Source: Mangrovimicrobium sediminis (GTDB lineage: Bacteria > Pseudomonadota > Gammaproteobacteria > Pseudomonadales > Halieaceae). Taken from it: DNA of 64,000 nucleotides. The position numbers and the translations under genes were made by a program. The DNA is taken from positions 535,880-599,879 of the forward strand of contig NZ_SRLE01000006.1 of assembly GCF_004745945.1 (NCBI RefSeq). Direction: 5' to 3'. Positions within the stretch are counted from its first letter, which is position 1; each line of letters begins with the position of its first letter. The notes under the pieces are model-generated. The model did not search any database, was not told the DNA's origin, and saw only the letters and a list, made by a program, of their open reading frames with translations. Positions 48,121 to 58,293 of this stretch are shown here, piece after piece.

Positions 48121-49166
48121 CCAGCGTGGAAAAACGCTTCCCCGGCCGCCTGCCCATCCGCGATGGCAAGGTGGACATGAGCCACGGCAGCGGCGGCCGC
48201 GCCTCCGCGCAGCTCATCGAGGAATTGTTCCTGCGCCACCTGGACAACGACCTGCTGCGCCGCGGCGACGACAGCGCGCAGTTCGGCGTGCCCGCCGGGC
48301 GCATGGTGATGAGCACCGACTGCCACGTGATCTCGCCGCTGTTTTTCCCCGGCGGCGACATCGGCGCCCTCGCCGTGCACGGCACCCTCAACGACGTCGC
48401 CATGTCCGGCGCCACACCGCTGTACCTGGCCGCCGGGTTTATCCTGGAAGAGGGCTTCCCGCTGGCCGACCTCGAGCGCATCGTCGCCGGCATGGCCGCG
48501 GCCGCCACCGCCGCCGGCGTGCCGGTAGTCACTGGCGACACCAAGGTGGTGGAAAAGGGCAAGGGCGACGGCGTGTTCATCACCACCACCGGTATCGGCA
48601 TGGTGCCGCCGGGGGTCGAGATTGCCGGCGATCGCGCCCGCCCCGGCGACGCGATACTGGTCAGCGGCACCATCGGCGACCACGGCGTGGCCATCATGTC
48701 CTCGCGCGAGAACCTCGAGTTCGACACGACGATCACCTCGGACTCGGCCGCGCTGCACACCTTGGTGGCGCAGGTCCTGGGCGCCGCGCCAGATATCCAC
48801 TGCCTGCGCGACCCGACGCGCGGCGGACTGGCCACCACGCTCAACGAACTGGCGCGCCAGTCGCGGGTCGGCATGCGCATCCGCGAGTCCGGGATACCGG
48901 TGCGCGGCGCAGTGAAGTCCGCCTGCGAACTGCTCGGACTGGACCCGCTGTACGTGGCCAACGAGGGCAAGCTGGTGTGTATCTGCCCGGCGCCGCAGGC
49001 CGCTGCGGCGCTGGCGGCGATGCGCGCCCACCCGCTGGGCGGCGAGGCCGCGGTGATCGGCGAGGTGGTCGAGGACCCGCACCACTTCGTACAAATGGAA
49101 ACCACGTTCGGAGGCCAGCGCATCGTCGACTGGCTTGCCGGCGAACAGCTGCCGCGCATCTGCTGA
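48117..49166 (+). CDS. hypE: Carbamoyl-dehydrating protein HypE
   Basis: AIR-synthase-fold enzyme of 349 residues that dehydrates the thiocarbamate on its own C-terminal Cys to thiocyanate, giving the CN ligands. The C-terminus is PRIC, with the catalytic Cys as last residue. MSHGSGGRASAQLIEELF near 21-38 and GDDSAQF and TDCHVISPLFFPGGDIG near 50-80 are family segments. Overlaps hypD by four bases and is followed 27 bases on by hupR. Confidence 0.96.
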   Translation: MTSVEKRFPGRLPIRDGKVDMSHGSGGRASAQLIEELFLRHLDNDLLRRGDDSAQFGVPAGRMVMSTDCHVISPLFFPGGDIGALAVHGTLNDVAMSGATPLYLAAGFILEEGFPLADLERIVAGMAAAATAAGVPVVTGDTKVVEKGKGDGVFITTTGIGMVPPGVEIAGDRARPGDAILVSGTIGDHGVAIMSSRENLEFDTTITSDSAALHTLVAQVLGAAPDIHCLRDPTRGGLATTLNELARQSRVGMRIRESGIPVRGAVKSACELLGLDPLYVANEGKLVCICPAPQAAAALAAMRAHPLGGEAAVIGEVVEDPHHFVQMETTFGGQRIVDWLAGEQLPRIC

Positions 49167-49193
49167 CGGTCGCCGGGGAGGAAACTGACACGC

Positions 49194-50675
49194 ATGTCCA
49201 CACTACCCACCATCCTGGTCGTCGACGACGAGGTGCGCAGCCTGGAAACGCTGCAGCGTACCCTGGACGATGACTTCGACGTCAAGACCGCCGCGACCAT
49301 CGGCGAGGCCGAGCGCATCCTCGAGCACGAGTGGGTGCAGGTGATTCTCTGCGACCAGCGCATGCCGGAGATGACCGGCGTCGAGTTCCTGCAGCACGTG
49401 CGCGAGAAATGGCCGGACGTCATCCGCATGGTCATCTCCGGCTATACCGACGCCACCGACATCATCAGCGCGGTGAACGACGCCGGCATCTACCAGTACA
49501 TCACCAAGCCGTGGCAACCGGACCACCTGCTGCTGACCCTGAAGAACGCCACTTCCATGTTCGAACTGCAGCGGCAGAACGAGGCGCTGTCCATCGAGCT
49601 GAAGATGATGCCGGGGCAGGTCAACGCCTCGCTCAGCGACAAGCGCGAGCAACTGCGCCGCAACTACGACCACGACGACGGCATCGTGCGCAGCCCGGGC
49701 AGCCCGATGAACGGGGTCTGCGAACATATCCGCCAGGTCGCGCCCTACGACGTCTCCGTGCTGATCATGGGCGAGTCCGGCACCGGCAAGGAGCTGGGCG
49801 CGCGCGCCCTGCACTACAACAGCCTGCGCTGGGACAAACCCTTCGTGGTGGAGAACTGCGGCGCCCTGCCCGACGAACTGCTGGAGAGCGAGCTGTTCGG
49901 CTACAAGCGCGGCGCCTTTACCGGCGCGGTGGAGGACCGCATAGGCCTGTTCGAGCGCGCCAACGGCGGCACCGTGTTCCTCGACGAGATCGGTGAGGTC
50001 TCCCCCGCCTTCCAGGTGAAACTGCTGCGCGTGCTGCAGGAGGGCGAGATCCGCCCGCTGGGCAGCAGCCGCACGCGCAATGTCGACGTGCGCATCATCG
50101 CTGCCACCAACAAGGACCTCGAGGAAGAGGTCAACGCCGGGCGCTTCCGCGAGGACCTCTACTACCGCCTGGCCACGGTCACGGTCAACATGCCGGCCCT
50201 GCGCCAGCGGCGCCAGGATATCCCCGAACTGGCCGTCGCCCTGCTGGAGAAAACCATGCAGCACCTGGGCAAGCAGGTGCAGGGTTTCACCAACGAGGCG
50301 CTGGCCTGCATGCAGGACTATCACTGGCCGGGCAACGTGCGCGAACTGCAGAACGAGGTCAGCCACATGCTGGTGACCTGCCGCGGCGACCAGTTGGGCG
50401 CAGACCTGCTCAGCGCCCGCGTGCTGCGCGCGGCGCCGCGGCAGGAGTCGCCGCTGATGGAATCCCTGGCGGAGATCGACGGCTCCCTGAAGGATCGCGT
50501 CGAGGCACTGGAGGCGCGCATCATCAAGGAGACCCTGATCCGCCACCGCTGGAACAAGAGCCGCGCCGCCAACGAGCTGGGCCTGTCGCGGGTCGGGCTG
50601 CGCAACAAGCTGGAGCGCTACGGACTGGAGAAAGTCGAACAGCTGCGCAGCCCTGAGCGGGTGGCTGTCCAGTGA
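49194..50675 (+). CDS. hupR: NtrC-type response regulator HupR/HoxA
   Basis: Sigma54 activator of 493 residues that controls hydrogenase transcription. The receiver domain has Asp11, Asp12 and the phospho-acceptor Asp54 ([11 protein letters not shown]), with the Lys in YITKPW. The AAA+ domain near 165-400 shows GESGTGKE (Walker A), the sigma54 contact loop GAFTGA and [10 protein letters not shown] (Walker B). A Fis-type helix-turn-helix ends the protein ([23 protein letters not shown]). Overlaps the kinase gene. Expected targets are the sigma54 sites at 36779 and 40919. Confidence 0.95.
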   Translation: MSTLPTILVVDDEVRSLETLQRTLDDDFDVKTAATIGEAERILEHEWVQVILCDQRMPEMTGVEFLQHVREKWPDVIRMVISGYTDATDIISAVNDAGIYQYITKPWQPDHLLLTLKNATSMFELQRQNEALSIELKMMPGQVNASLSDKREQLRRNYDHDDGIVRSPGSPMNGVCEHIRQVAPYDVSVLIMGESGTGKELGARALHYNSLRWDKPFVVENCGALPDELLESELFGYKRGAFTGAVEDRIGLFERANGGTVFLDEIGEVSPAFQVKLLRVLQEGEIRPLGSSRTRNVDVRIIAATNKDLEEEVNAGRFREDLYYRLATVTVNMPALRQRRQDIPELAVALLEKTMQHLGKQVQGFTNEALACMQDYHWPGNVRELQNEVSHMLVTCRGDQLGADLLSARVLRAAPRQESPLMESLAEIDGSLKDRVEALEARIIKETLIRHRWNKSRAANELGLSRVGLRNKLERYGLEKVEQLRSPERVAVQ

Positions 50676-52003
50676 ACGACGGGCTGCGCAAGGCCGATTC
50701 CGGCCTGCCGGGACTACCCGGCTCGCTCGAGGTACCGCCGCTGCCCGAAGTGGCGGAGAGTGCCTGGGTGGAGGTCATCCACAAGATGGAGGCGGTCTAC
50801 GCCGACCTCGTGCAGCACCAGGTCGAACTCGAAATCAAGAACTCCGAGCTGGAGGAGACGCACAAGTTCGTCAACAGCGTGCTCTCGGCAATGACCGACG
50901 TGCTGCTGGCCTGCGACACCAATGGCACCATCGAACAGGTGAACGCCGCGCTGGAGCAGCTCACCGGCAAACCCGCCGACGCGTTCCTGCTGGAGCCCCT
51001 GGCCAGCGTGTTCAGCGCCGAGTGCGCGGAAAAAGTTGCGCAGATCTCCCAGGTGCTGCGCCGCGAACTGGTCATCGATATCGAACTCAACGTGCGCTGC
51101 GCGGACAACAGCACCACCCCGCTGGCGCTGAACTGCTCGCCGCGCTACGACCACGACGGCCGCGTGGTCGGCATGGTGCTGATCGGCCGACCGGTGGGCG
51201 AGCTGCGCCGCGCCTACGACCAGCTCAAGCAGACCCAGCAGCAGCTGGTGCACTCGGAGAAGATGGCCTCCCTGGGCCGCCTGGTGGCCGGGGTCGCCCA
51301 CGAACTCAACAACCCGATCAGCTTCGTGTTCGGCAACATGCACGTGCTCAAGCGCTACGGCTCGCGCATCACCCAGTACCTGCAGAAGGTCGAGGAAATG
51401 CACGGCGGCGAATCGCTGCGCGCGCTGCAGGACGAATACCGCATCGACCGCATCCTCGGCGACATGGAACCGCTGATCGACGGTACCCTGGAGGGCGCCG
51501 AGCGCATCAGCGAAATCGTCCAGGACCTGCGCCGCTACTCCGGCGGGCAGCGCGAACCGGCGGAGACGATCGACCTCACTGCCACCATCCACAAGGCGGT
51601 GGAGTGGGTGGTGCGCGCCAGCCGCATCCAGCCGGAAGTGGACTACGTACTGCCGGAAGAGCTGGAGTTGGAAACCCGCAAGGGCCAGGTGCACCAGATC
51701 CTGGTCAACCTGATCCAGAACGCGCTGGATGCCATGGGCGAGCGCGAGCAGCCGCGCCTGCTGTTGCGCTGCGAACAGCGTGAAGGCAAGTGCCAGGTGA
51801 GCGTGACCGACAACGGCCCCGGCATCGCCGACCACGACCTGCCGCATATCTTCGAACCGTTCTTCACCAACAAGCCCGTGGGCCAGGGCACCGGCCTCGG
51901 CCTGTACATCAGCTACGGGCTGGCCCAGGAACTGGGCGGTGACCTGACCGCGCGCAACGTGCCCGAGGCCGGCGCCTGTTTTACCCTTACCCTGCCCCTG
52001 TGA
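50672..52003 (+). CDS. hupT: H2-responsive sensor histidine kinase HupT/HoxJ
   Basis: Soluble kinase of 443 residues with no membrane helices, as in HupT. A coiled stretch near 35-60 leads to a PAS domain (near 65-170). The phospho-acceptor His is about residue 210 in [12 protein letters not shown]. The ATPase has [10 protein letters not shown] (N box), DNGPGIA (G1) and GQGTGLGL (G2). In the known systems the H2-sensing HupUV complex restrains or drives this kinase, which acts on HupR. GTG start overlaps hupR by four bases. Confidence 0.94.
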   Translation: MNDGLRKADSGLPGLPGSLEVPPLPEVAESAWVEVIHKMEAVYADLVQHQVELEIKNSELEETHKFVNSVLSAMTDVLLACDTNGTIEQVNAALEQLTGKPADAFLLEPLASVFSAECAEKVAQISQVLRRELVIDIELNVRCADNSTTPLALNCSPRYDHDGRVVGMVLIGRPVGELRRAYDQLKQTQQQLVHSEKMASLGRLVAGVAHELNNPISFVFGNMHVLKRYGSRITQYLQKVEEMHGGESLRALQDEYRIDRILGDMEPLIDGTLEGAERISEIVQDLRRYSGGQREPAETIDLTATIHKAVEWVVRASRIQPEVDYVLPEELELETRKGQVHQILVNLIQNALDAMGEREQPRLLLRCEQREGKCQVSVTDNGPGIADHDLPHIFEPFFTNKPVGQGTGLGLYISYGLAQELGGDLTARNVPEAGACFTLTLPL

Positions 52004-52012
52004 CGAGGTCCC

Positions 52013-53023
52013 GTGTCTGACTTGACCAAGCTGTTGTGGCTGCAATCCGGGGGCTGTGGCGGCTGCTCCATGTCGCTGTTCGGCGCCGAGTCGCCCGACC
52101 TGCTCACCACCCTGCGCGCCGCCGGCATCGAGCTGCTGTGGCACCCTTCGCTCAGCGAGGCCAGTGGCCGCGACGTGCTGGACCTGCTGCAGTCGATCCT
52201 CGATGGCGACACGCGCCTGGACATCCTGTGCCTGGAGGGCTCGGTGATCCAGGGCCCCAACGGCAGTGGCGCCTTCCACCGCCTGGCCGGCTCCGACCGG
52301 CCGATGCGCGACTGGCTGTACGACCTGTGCCAGGTGGCGCGGCACGTGGTCGCCGTGGGCAACTGCGCCGCCTACGGCGGCATCACCGCCGCCGGTGGCA
52401 ACCCCAGCGAGGCCTGTGGCCTGCAGTACGACGAGCAGCGCCCGGGCGGCCTGCTGGGTGCGGAGTTCGTCGATCGCACCGGCCTGCCCGTGGTCAACGT
52501 GGCCGGCTGCCCGACCCACCCGAACTGGGTGACCGACACCCTCACCCAGCTCGCCGCCGGCGAAATGGAGCGCGGCCACCTGGATGTGTTCGAGCGCCCG
52601 CGCAGCTACACCGACCACCTGGTGCACCACGGCTGCCCGCGCAATGAATACTACGAGTACAAGGCCAGCGCCGAGAAACCCTCGGACCTGGGCTGCATGA
52701 TGGAGCACATGGGCTGCCTCGGCACCCAGGCCCACGCGGACTGCAACACGCGGCTGTGGAACGGGTCGGGCTCCTGCCTGCGCGGTGGCTACCCTTGCAT
52801 CAACTGCACCGCGCCGGACTTCCACGAACCTGGGCACGCCTTCGCGCGCACGCCGAAGGTCGCCGGCATCCCGGTGGGCCTGCCCACCGACATGCCCAAG
52901 GCCTGGTTCGTCGCACTCTCTGCACTGGCCAAGGCGGCCACCCCCAACCGCCTGAAGAACAACGCGCTGATCGACCACATCCAGATACCGCCCAACATCC
53001 ACGGGGACAAGAAACGTGAGTGA
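52013..53023 (+). CDS. hupU: Regulatory hydrogenase small subunit HupU/HoxB
   Basis: Cytoplasmic H2-sensor small subunit of 336 residues. No Tat signal precedes LLWLQSGGCGGCSMSLF, the proximal cluster motif. Further cluster Cys residues are in VVAVGNCAAYGG near 116, NVAGCPTHPNW near 162, HHGCPRNEYYE near 203 and the closing set GSGSCLRGGYPCINCTAPDF near 250-265. The extra Cys of HupS are absent, as expected for sensors. GTG start nine bases after hupT; overlaps hupV. Confidence 0.94.
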   Translation: MSDLTKLLWLQSGGCGGCSMSLFGAESPDLLTTLRAAGIELLWHPSLSEASGRDVLDLLQSILDGDTRLDILCLEGSVIQGPNGSGAFHRLAGSDRPMRDWLYDLCQVARHVVAVGNCAAYGGITAAGGNPSEACGLQYDEQRPGGLLGAEFVDRTGLPVVNVAGCPTHPNWVTDTLTQLAAGEMERGHLDVFERPRSYTDHLVHHGCPRNEYYEYKASAEKPSDLGCMMEHMGCLGTQAHADCNTRLWNGSGSCLRGGYPCINCTAPDFHEPGHAFARTPKVAGIPVGLPTDMPKAWFVALSALAKAATPNRLKNNALIDHIQIPPNIHGDKKRE

Positions 53024-54497
53024 CGCGACCCGCCGCATCGTCGGCCCCTTCAACCGTGTCGAGGGCGACCTGGAAGTGCAGCTTGAGGTCAGCGGTGACC
53101 GCGTCGAGCGCGCCTGGGTGGTGTCGCCCCTGTACCGCGGCTTCGAGCAGATCCTACGCGACAAGGACCCGCTGGACGCGCTGGTCTACGTGCCGCGCAT
53201 CTGCGGCATCTGCTCGGTGGCACAGTCCGTGGCGGCGGCCCGCGCCCTGGCCAGCCTCGAGGGGCTGGCCGCCCCGCGCAACGGCGAGCTGGCCACCAAC
53301 CTGGTGCTGGCCAACGAAAACGTCGCCGACCACCTCACCCACTTCTACCTGTTCTTCATGCCCGACTTCGCCCGCGAAACCTATGCGGGCGAAGCGTGGT
53401 ATGGCGAGGCCGCCGCGCGCTTTCGCGCGGTGAGCGGCAGCGCTGCGGCGCAGGTGTTGCCGGCGCGGGCGGAGTTCCTGCACCTGATGGGGCTGCTCGC
53501 CGGCAAGTGGCCGCACAGCCTGGCGCTGCAACCCGGCGGCACCACCCGCAGCGTCGAGAGCGGCGACCGCGCGCGCGTGCTGGCGGTCCTGTTCGGCTTC
53601 CGCCAGTTCCTGGAGCGCTGCCTGTTCGGCGATGCGCTCGAGAATATCGTCGCGCTGGATTCGGCGCAGGCACTGGAGGACTGGTGTGCGCATCGCGCGC
53701 CCGTGCACAGTGATTTCCGCCATTTCCTGCACATCGCCGAACAGTTGCAACTGCAAAACCTGGGGCGCGCCCAGGACCGCTTCATGAGCTACGGCGTGTA
53801 TCCCGCCGACGGCACGCCATTGTTTGCCCCCGGCGTATTCAGCCTGGACAACGGCACTACCCAGCCGCTGGAGCAATCCGCCATCCGCGAGGACAGTAGC
53901 CATACCTGGAATACCCAGGGCCTGGACGCGGCGCATCCCTACGACGGCGTAACGCAACCCAACCTGGACAACCAACAGGCCTACACCTGGTGCAAGTCAC
54001 CGCGCCTCGGCGAGTCGCCGGTGGAGGTCGGCGCGCTGGCCCGGCAGGTGGTGAACGGGCACCCGTTGCTCCGCGACCTGGTGCAGCAAAGCGGCGGCAA
54101 CGTGCGCAACCGCATTGTCGCGCGCCTGCTGGAAATCGCGCTGGTGGTGATCGCCATGGAGGGCTGGGCGCGGCAGCTGCGGCCCAAGGAACCCTTCTGC
54201 CACAGCGCCAACCCGCCGGACGAGGCGCGCGGCTACGGCATGATCGAAGCCGCCCGCGGCAGCCTGGGCCACTGGATCAGCGTGCAGCGCGGCAGGATCG
54301 CCAACTACCAGATCATCGCCCCGACCACCTGGAACTTCTCGCCGCGCGACATACGCGGCGCGCCCGGACCTCTGGAACTGGCGCTGCAGGGCGCACCACT
54401 GCGCGCCGACGAATCCGGCGGCGCGCGCCGCGACCCGGTCGCCGTCCAGCACATCGTGCGCTCCTTCGACCCGTGTATGGTATGCACGGTCCATTGA
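53016..54497 (+). CDS. hupV: Regulatory hydrogenase large subunit HupV/HoxC
   Basis: Catalytic half of the H2 sensor, 493 residues. RICGICSVAQS near 60 is L1 and DPCMVCTVH closes the protein as L2; the chain ends right at the L2 His, with no processed tail, which marks a regulatory hydrogenase needing no protease. GTG start overlaps hupU by eight bases, and hypF begins inside its last codons. Together with HupU it would sense H2 and signal to HupT. Confidence 0.95.
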   Translation: MSDATRRIVGPFNRVEGDLEVQLEVSGDRVERAWVVSPLYRGFEQILRDKDPLDALVYVPRICGICSVAQSVAAARALASLEGLAAPRNGELATNLVLANENVADHLTHFYLFFMPDFARETYAGEAWYGEAAARFRAVSGSAAAQVLPARAEFLHLMGLLAGKWPHSLALQPGGTTRSVESGDRARVLAVLFGFRQFLERCLFGDALENIVALDSAQALEDWCAHRAPVHSDFRHFLHIAEQLQLQNLGRAQDRFMSYGVYPADGTPLFAPGVFSLDNGTTQPLEQSAIREDSSHTWNTQGLDAAHPYDGVTQPNLDNQQAYTWCKSPRLGESPVEVGALARQVVNGHPLLRDLVQQSGGNVRNRIVARLLEIALVVIAMEGWARQLRPKEPFCHSANPPDEARGYGMIEAARGSLGHWISVQRGRIANYQIIAPTTWNFSPRDIRGAPGPLELALQGAPLRADESGGARRDPVAVQHIVRSFDPCMVCTVH

Positions 54498-56842
54498 CTA
54501 CCAACGGCCAGCTGCGCGGCGAGCGCATCCGGATCCGCGGCACTGTGCAGGGCGTGGGCTTCCGTCCGCATGTCTGGCGCCTGGCGCGCTCCGCGGGGAT
54601 CACCGGCGATATCTGCAACGACAACGAGGGTGTACTGATCAACGCCTGGGGCGATAGCCAGGCGCTGGAGGAATTCGTCGAGGAAATCGAAACGCGCAAG
54701 CCGCCGCTGGCGGTAATCGAAAGCGTCGAGCGACAACCGCAGCCCAATGACATTGATGCGCCGGGCAACTTCAGTATTCTCGACAGCGGGGCGGGCGCGC
54801 CGCTCACCGCGGTGGCCGCCGACGCCGCCAGCTGCCACCAGTGCCTGGCGGAAGCGCGCAACCCGCGCAACCGGCGCGCCGGCTACCCGTTCACCAACTG
54901 TACCCACTGCGGGCCTCGCTACTCGATCATTCGCGCGATTCCCTACGACCGCGCCAATACCAGCATGGCTCCCTTCGCCATGTGTACGAACTGCCTGGCG
55001 GAGTACTACGAGCCGGAGGACCGCCGCTTCCACGCCCAGCCCAACGCCTGCCCCGATTGCGGGCCACAGCTGTGGCTGGAGGATGTCGATGGCAACGCGG
55101 TTGGCGAACTGCGCAACGCCGATGCCCTGGCGCGCGCCGCCGCGCTCATCGCATCGGGACACATCGTGGCGGTAAAGGGCATGGGGGGCGTACACCTGGC
55201 CGTCGATGCCTGCAACGCGCAGGCCGTCGACACCCTGCGCGAACGCAAGCGGCGCTACCGCAAACCCCTGGCCCTGATGGCCAGGGATATCGCCGAGGTG
55301 CGCCGCTACGCCTATCTGGACTGGACGGAGGCCAAAGCGCTGCACTCCCCCGCCGCCCCCATCGTCATCCTGCGGCGGCGCGATGCGCACGACGACCTCG
55401 CCCCGGGTATCGCCCCCGGGCAGGACCAGCTCGGTTTCATGCTGCCCTACACCCCGCTACACCTGGAGCTGATGCGCCACCTGCGCGGCCCCATCGTACT
55501 CACCTCGGGCAACCTGAGCGAGGAACCCCAGTGCACTGACAACACGGACGCGCGGGAACGGCTCGCCGGCATCGCCGATTACCTGTTGTTGCACGACCGC
55601 GACATCGTCAACCGGGTGGATGACTCCGTGGTGCGGGTGACCGCAGGCCACCTGCGCACGCTGCGCCGTGCCCGCGGTTTCGCCCCCGGCCAGCTCGCCC
55701 TGCCTCCGGGATTCGAGGGGGCAGACGGCGTACTGGCAACCGGCGCCGACCTGAAGAACACCTTCTGCCTGTTGAAAGACGGCTACGCCATACTCTCGCC
55801 GCACATGGGTGACCTCGAGGACGCCCCCACGCAAGTCGACTACCGGCGCGCGATCGCCCTGCACCGGCAACTGTATGCGATGGAGCCGCAGTTGCTGGCC
55901 GCCGACATGCACCCGGACTATCACTCCAGCCACTACGCCCGTGAACTGGCCGCGAGCGCCGACCTGCCCTGCGCGGAAATCCAGCACCACCACGCCCATA
56001 TCGCGGCTGTGCTCGGCGAACACGGCCTGCCCCGCGACAGCGCGCCGGTCCTGGGTATCGCCCTGGACGGACTCGGCTACGGCGACGACGGGGGCATATG
56101 GGGCGGCGAGTTCCTGCTCGCGGATTACGCACAATCACAGCGCATCGGCCGGTTCCGGCCGGTGCCCATGCTCGGTGGCAACCTCGCCATGCGCGAACCC
56201 TGGCGCTGCGCCCTCGCCCACCTGTGGTCCGTCGACGACTGGGAGAGCCTGGCCGGGCGCCACGCGGCACTCGAGTGCATCGCGTTCCTGCGCGAGAAGC
56301 CGCTGGACACCCTGCGCCAGGTCGCGGCGAAAGGCATCAACAGCCCGCCGAGTTCTTCAGCGGGACGGCTGTTCGACGCGGCTGCTGCATTGCTGGGCTT
56401 GCACCGGGAAGAACAGGCCTACGAGGGTGAGGCGGCGATGGCACTGGAAGCCATGGCGCTGCGCGCAGTTGACGGCGTTGAGCAGGCCTACCCCTTTGAG
56501 TTGCGCGAGGCGCAGGCACTGGTAGAGATCGACTGGTCGACTGTGTGGCCGGCGCTACTGGAAGACCTCGCGGCGCAGGTTCCCGGCGAGACCATCGCCG
56601 CGCGGTTCCACACCACGGTTGCAACGGCGGTAGCGGAGCTGGCGCAGCGGTTGATGCTCCAGCACCAGTTGAAGACCGTGGCCCTGTCGGGCGGCGTGCT
56701 GCAGAACAGCCTGCTGGCAAGCCAGCTGCAGGCGCGACTCGCGGCGCAGGGGCACCGGGTGCTGATGCCGGAGCAGATCCCCTGTAATGACGGTGGTATC
56801 GCCCTGGGCCAGGCGCTGGTGGCCTGGGCGCAACAGGGCTAG
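54482..56842 (+). CDS. hypF: Carbamoyltransferase HypF
   Basis: Enzyme of 786 residues that makes carbamoyl-AMP from carbamoyl phosphate and transfers it to HypE. Order: acylphosphatase domain (RIRGTVQGVGFRPHVWRLA near 13-31), two zinc-finger pairs (CHQC, CTHC, CTNC, CPDC near 112-195), a YrdC-like domain (KGMGGVHLAVDACN, KRRYRKPLALM near 232-265) and a Kae1-like domain (IQHHHAHIAAVLGEHG near 500, SGGVLQNSLL near 740). ATG at 54482 overlaps hupV by 16 bases. Last gene of the hydrogenase locus. Confidence 0.95.
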   Translation: MHGPLTTNGQLRGERIRIRGTVQGVGFRPHVWRLARSAGITGDICNDNEGVLINAWGDSQALEEFVEEIETRKPPLAVIESVERQPQPNDIDAPGNFSILDSGAGAPLTAVAADAASCHQCLAEARNPRNRRAGYPFTNCTHCGPRYSIIRAIPYDRANTSMAPFAMCTNCLAEYYEPEDRRFHAQPNACPDCGPQLWLEDVDGNAVGELRNADALARAAALIASGHIVAVKGMGGVHLAVDACNAQAVDTLRERKRRYRKPLALMARDIAEVRRYAYLDWTEAKALHSPAAPIVILRRRDAHDDLAPGIAPGQDQLGFMLPYTPLHLELMRHLRGPIVLTSGNLSEEPQCTDNTDARERLAGIADYLLLHDRDIVNRVDDSVVRVTAGHLRTLRRARGFAPGQLALPPGFEGADGVLATGADLKNTFCLLKDGYAILSPHMGDLEDAPTQVDYRRAIALHRQLYAMEPQLLAADMHPDYHSSHYARELAASADLPCAEIQHHHAHIAAVLGEHGLPRDSAPVLGIALDGLGYGDDGGIWGGEFLLADYAQSQRIGRFRPVPMLGGNLAMREPWRCALAHLWSVDDWESLAGRHAALECIAFLREKPLDTLRQVAAKGINSPPSSSAGRLFDAAAALLGLHREEQAYEGEAAMALEAMALRAVDGVEQAYPFELREAQALVEIDWSTVWPALLEDLAAQVPGETIAARFHTTVATAVAELAQRLMLQHQLKTVALSGGVLQNSLLASQLQARLAAQGHRVLMPEQIPCNDGGIALGQALVAWAQQG

Positions 56843-56874
56843 CGTGGGTCGCGCGACGGGTTCCGCGCCATGCG

Positions 56875-57162
56875 TTACTTGTGGGCGATGGGCTTGTCGG
56901 TGAACAGGTAGTCCTTCAGTTCCTTGTCGAAGATGGCGTCCTTGCGGCGGATCCACTCCATCACCATGGCCGCGTGCTCTTTTTCCTCGTCGCGGTTGTG
57001 GATCAGGATAGCCTTCAGCTCTTCATCCTTGCAGGCATCCACCCGCTGGTTGTACCAGTCCACCGCTTCGAGCTCTTCCATGAGGGAAACGATGGCACGG
57101 TGCATGTCGCGGGTCTCGTCGCTGAGTTCCTCGATGGGTTCGTGATAACCTTCGCTGGCCAT
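56875..57162 (-). CDS. Encapsulated-ferritin (EncFtn) family protein
   Basis: Small ferroxidase of 95 residues resembling the encapsulin cargo ferritin of Rhodospirillum rubrum. The ferroxidase residues align as Glu30, Trp36, Tyr37, Glu60 and His63 within MEELEAVDWYNQRVDA and NRDEEKEHAAMVMEW. Usually EncFtn ends with a loading peptide that docks into an encapsulin shell; this one ends at PIAHK without such a tail, and no encapsulin gene is seen nearby. AGGAG before the ATG. Convergent with hypF. Confidence 0.88.
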   Translation of the reverse strand: MASEGYHEPIEELSDETRDMHRAIVSLMEELEAVDWYNQRVDACKDEELKAILIHNRDEEKEHAAMVMEWIRRKDAIFDKELKDYLFTDKPIAHK

Positions 57163-57267
57163 TTTTGCTCCTCTGGTTTGTTCAGTTGATGGGTTGTGTG
57201 ACTGCGATGATTATCGCATGTTTGCGCGACCTGCGTGTGCCGGCGACTCGCTCTGACACCTGTTTTT

Positions 57268-57780
57268 TCAGCGTCGGTGGACCGCGAATTCCAGCGCGCC
57301 ACGCTGTACGTCAGGGTCACTCACTACAGCGACGCTTTCGATGGCGCGGCGCACGTAATCCGCCGGCAGTGCCGCATCCCGCGCACCGGCGAGCACATGT
57401 TGCAGGTACCAGTCGAAGGGCAGCAGGGTAGGGTCGATCGCCGTCGCCACGTAGGTAGAGGCAGCGCAGCGTGTGCCGCGGCTACAGCTCAACTCCACCT
57501 GTTTTTCATCATAGCCCCGCTCGAGACCTTCGATCTCGTCGAGCACAGCCTTGCCGGACAGGTGCACCGCGTAGAGCATGCCCAGCACCGCATCGTTTTC
57601 ACTACCGGTAAAGAACGCGTCGCATTTGGCCGAGCCGTCCGTGCCACGCTTGTGGAAGCGCAAGGTGTACCCGGACAGGCGGCGCTGGCCAAGAGGCAGG
57701 GCGCCGGGCACCCGAGCGCAAAGGCGCGCCAGGGACATGTTGGAGCCATAGGCAAAGTACAGGAGCCGCCCTTCAGTCAT
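57268..57780 (-). CDS. Gamma-glutamylcyclotransferase-like (AIG2) protein
   Basis: Protein of 170 residues with the GGCT fold; family members cleave gamma-glutamyl amino acids or gamma-glutamylamines. LLYFAYGSNMSLARL near 6-20 is the substrate-binding signature, and LDEIEGLERGYDEKQVEL near 80-97 contains the conserved acidic residues. Cytoplasmic. Its ATG at 57780 overlaps the end of the upstream gene by eight bases, indicating coupling. Substrate unproven. Confidence 0.88.
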   Translation of the reverse strand: MTEGRLLYFAYGSNMSLARLCARVPGALPLGQRRLSGYTLRFHKRGTDGSAKCDAFFTGSENDAVLGMLYAVHLSGKAVLDEIEGLERGYDEKQVELSCSRGTRCAASTYVATAIDPTLLPFDWYLQHVLAGARDAALPADYVRRAIESVAVVSDPDVQRGALEFAVHRR

Positions 57781-58159
57781 GCTCCGCCTGCCACTCCTCG
57801 ACCACCTCGCGGGCCGCGCGAAACGCCTCTATACCCGCGGGCATACCGCAATACACAGTGGCGTGCAGAAGGACTTCCTGTATCTCCTCCACACTGCAGC
57901 CGTTGCGCAAGGCGCCGCGCACGTGACCCTTGAGTTCTGCCGAGGCGCGCAGGGCGACCAGTGTGGCGATGGTGACCAGGCTGCGCGTCTGCCGCGGCAG
58001 ACCGTCGCGGGTCCAGACCTCGCCCCAGCAGTTCGCCGTCACCATTTCCTGTAGCGGGAGGGTGAACGGCGAGGCCGAGGCCAGGGCCTTGTCGACAAAC
58101 GCGTCGCCCATGACTTCCCGGCGCGCAGCCATTCCCGAATCAAACTTGGTATCGCTCAT
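57773..58159 (-). CDS. Carboxymuconolactone decarboxylase family protein
   Basis: Helical protein of 128 residues of the CMD/AhpD superfamily. The core GHVRGALRNGCSVEEIQEVLLHATVYCGMPAGIEAFR near 78-114 matches gamma-carboxymuconolactone decarboxylase; the AhpD CxxC pair is absent. It could decarboxylate an aromatic-ring cleavage product, but no protocatechuate gene is adjacent. Translationally coupled to the GGCT gene. Confidence 0.9.
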   Translation of the reverse strand: MSDTKFDSGMAARREVMGDAFVDKALASASPFTLPLQEMVTANCWGEVWTRDGLPRQTRSLVTIATLVALRASAELKGHVRGALRNGCSVEEIQEVLLHATVYCGMPAGIEAFRAAREVVEEWQAEHD

Positions 58160-58293
58160 TGGTCGAATGATCTCCGTAGTAGGTGTATCGACAGCTCCGG
58201 AACCCGGGCCCCATTTGACAGCCTAGCAAGCATTGCACAAACTCTCATTCGATCTTCGCGCACCTAGAATAAACATCAATCCAGGGTAGCCCA

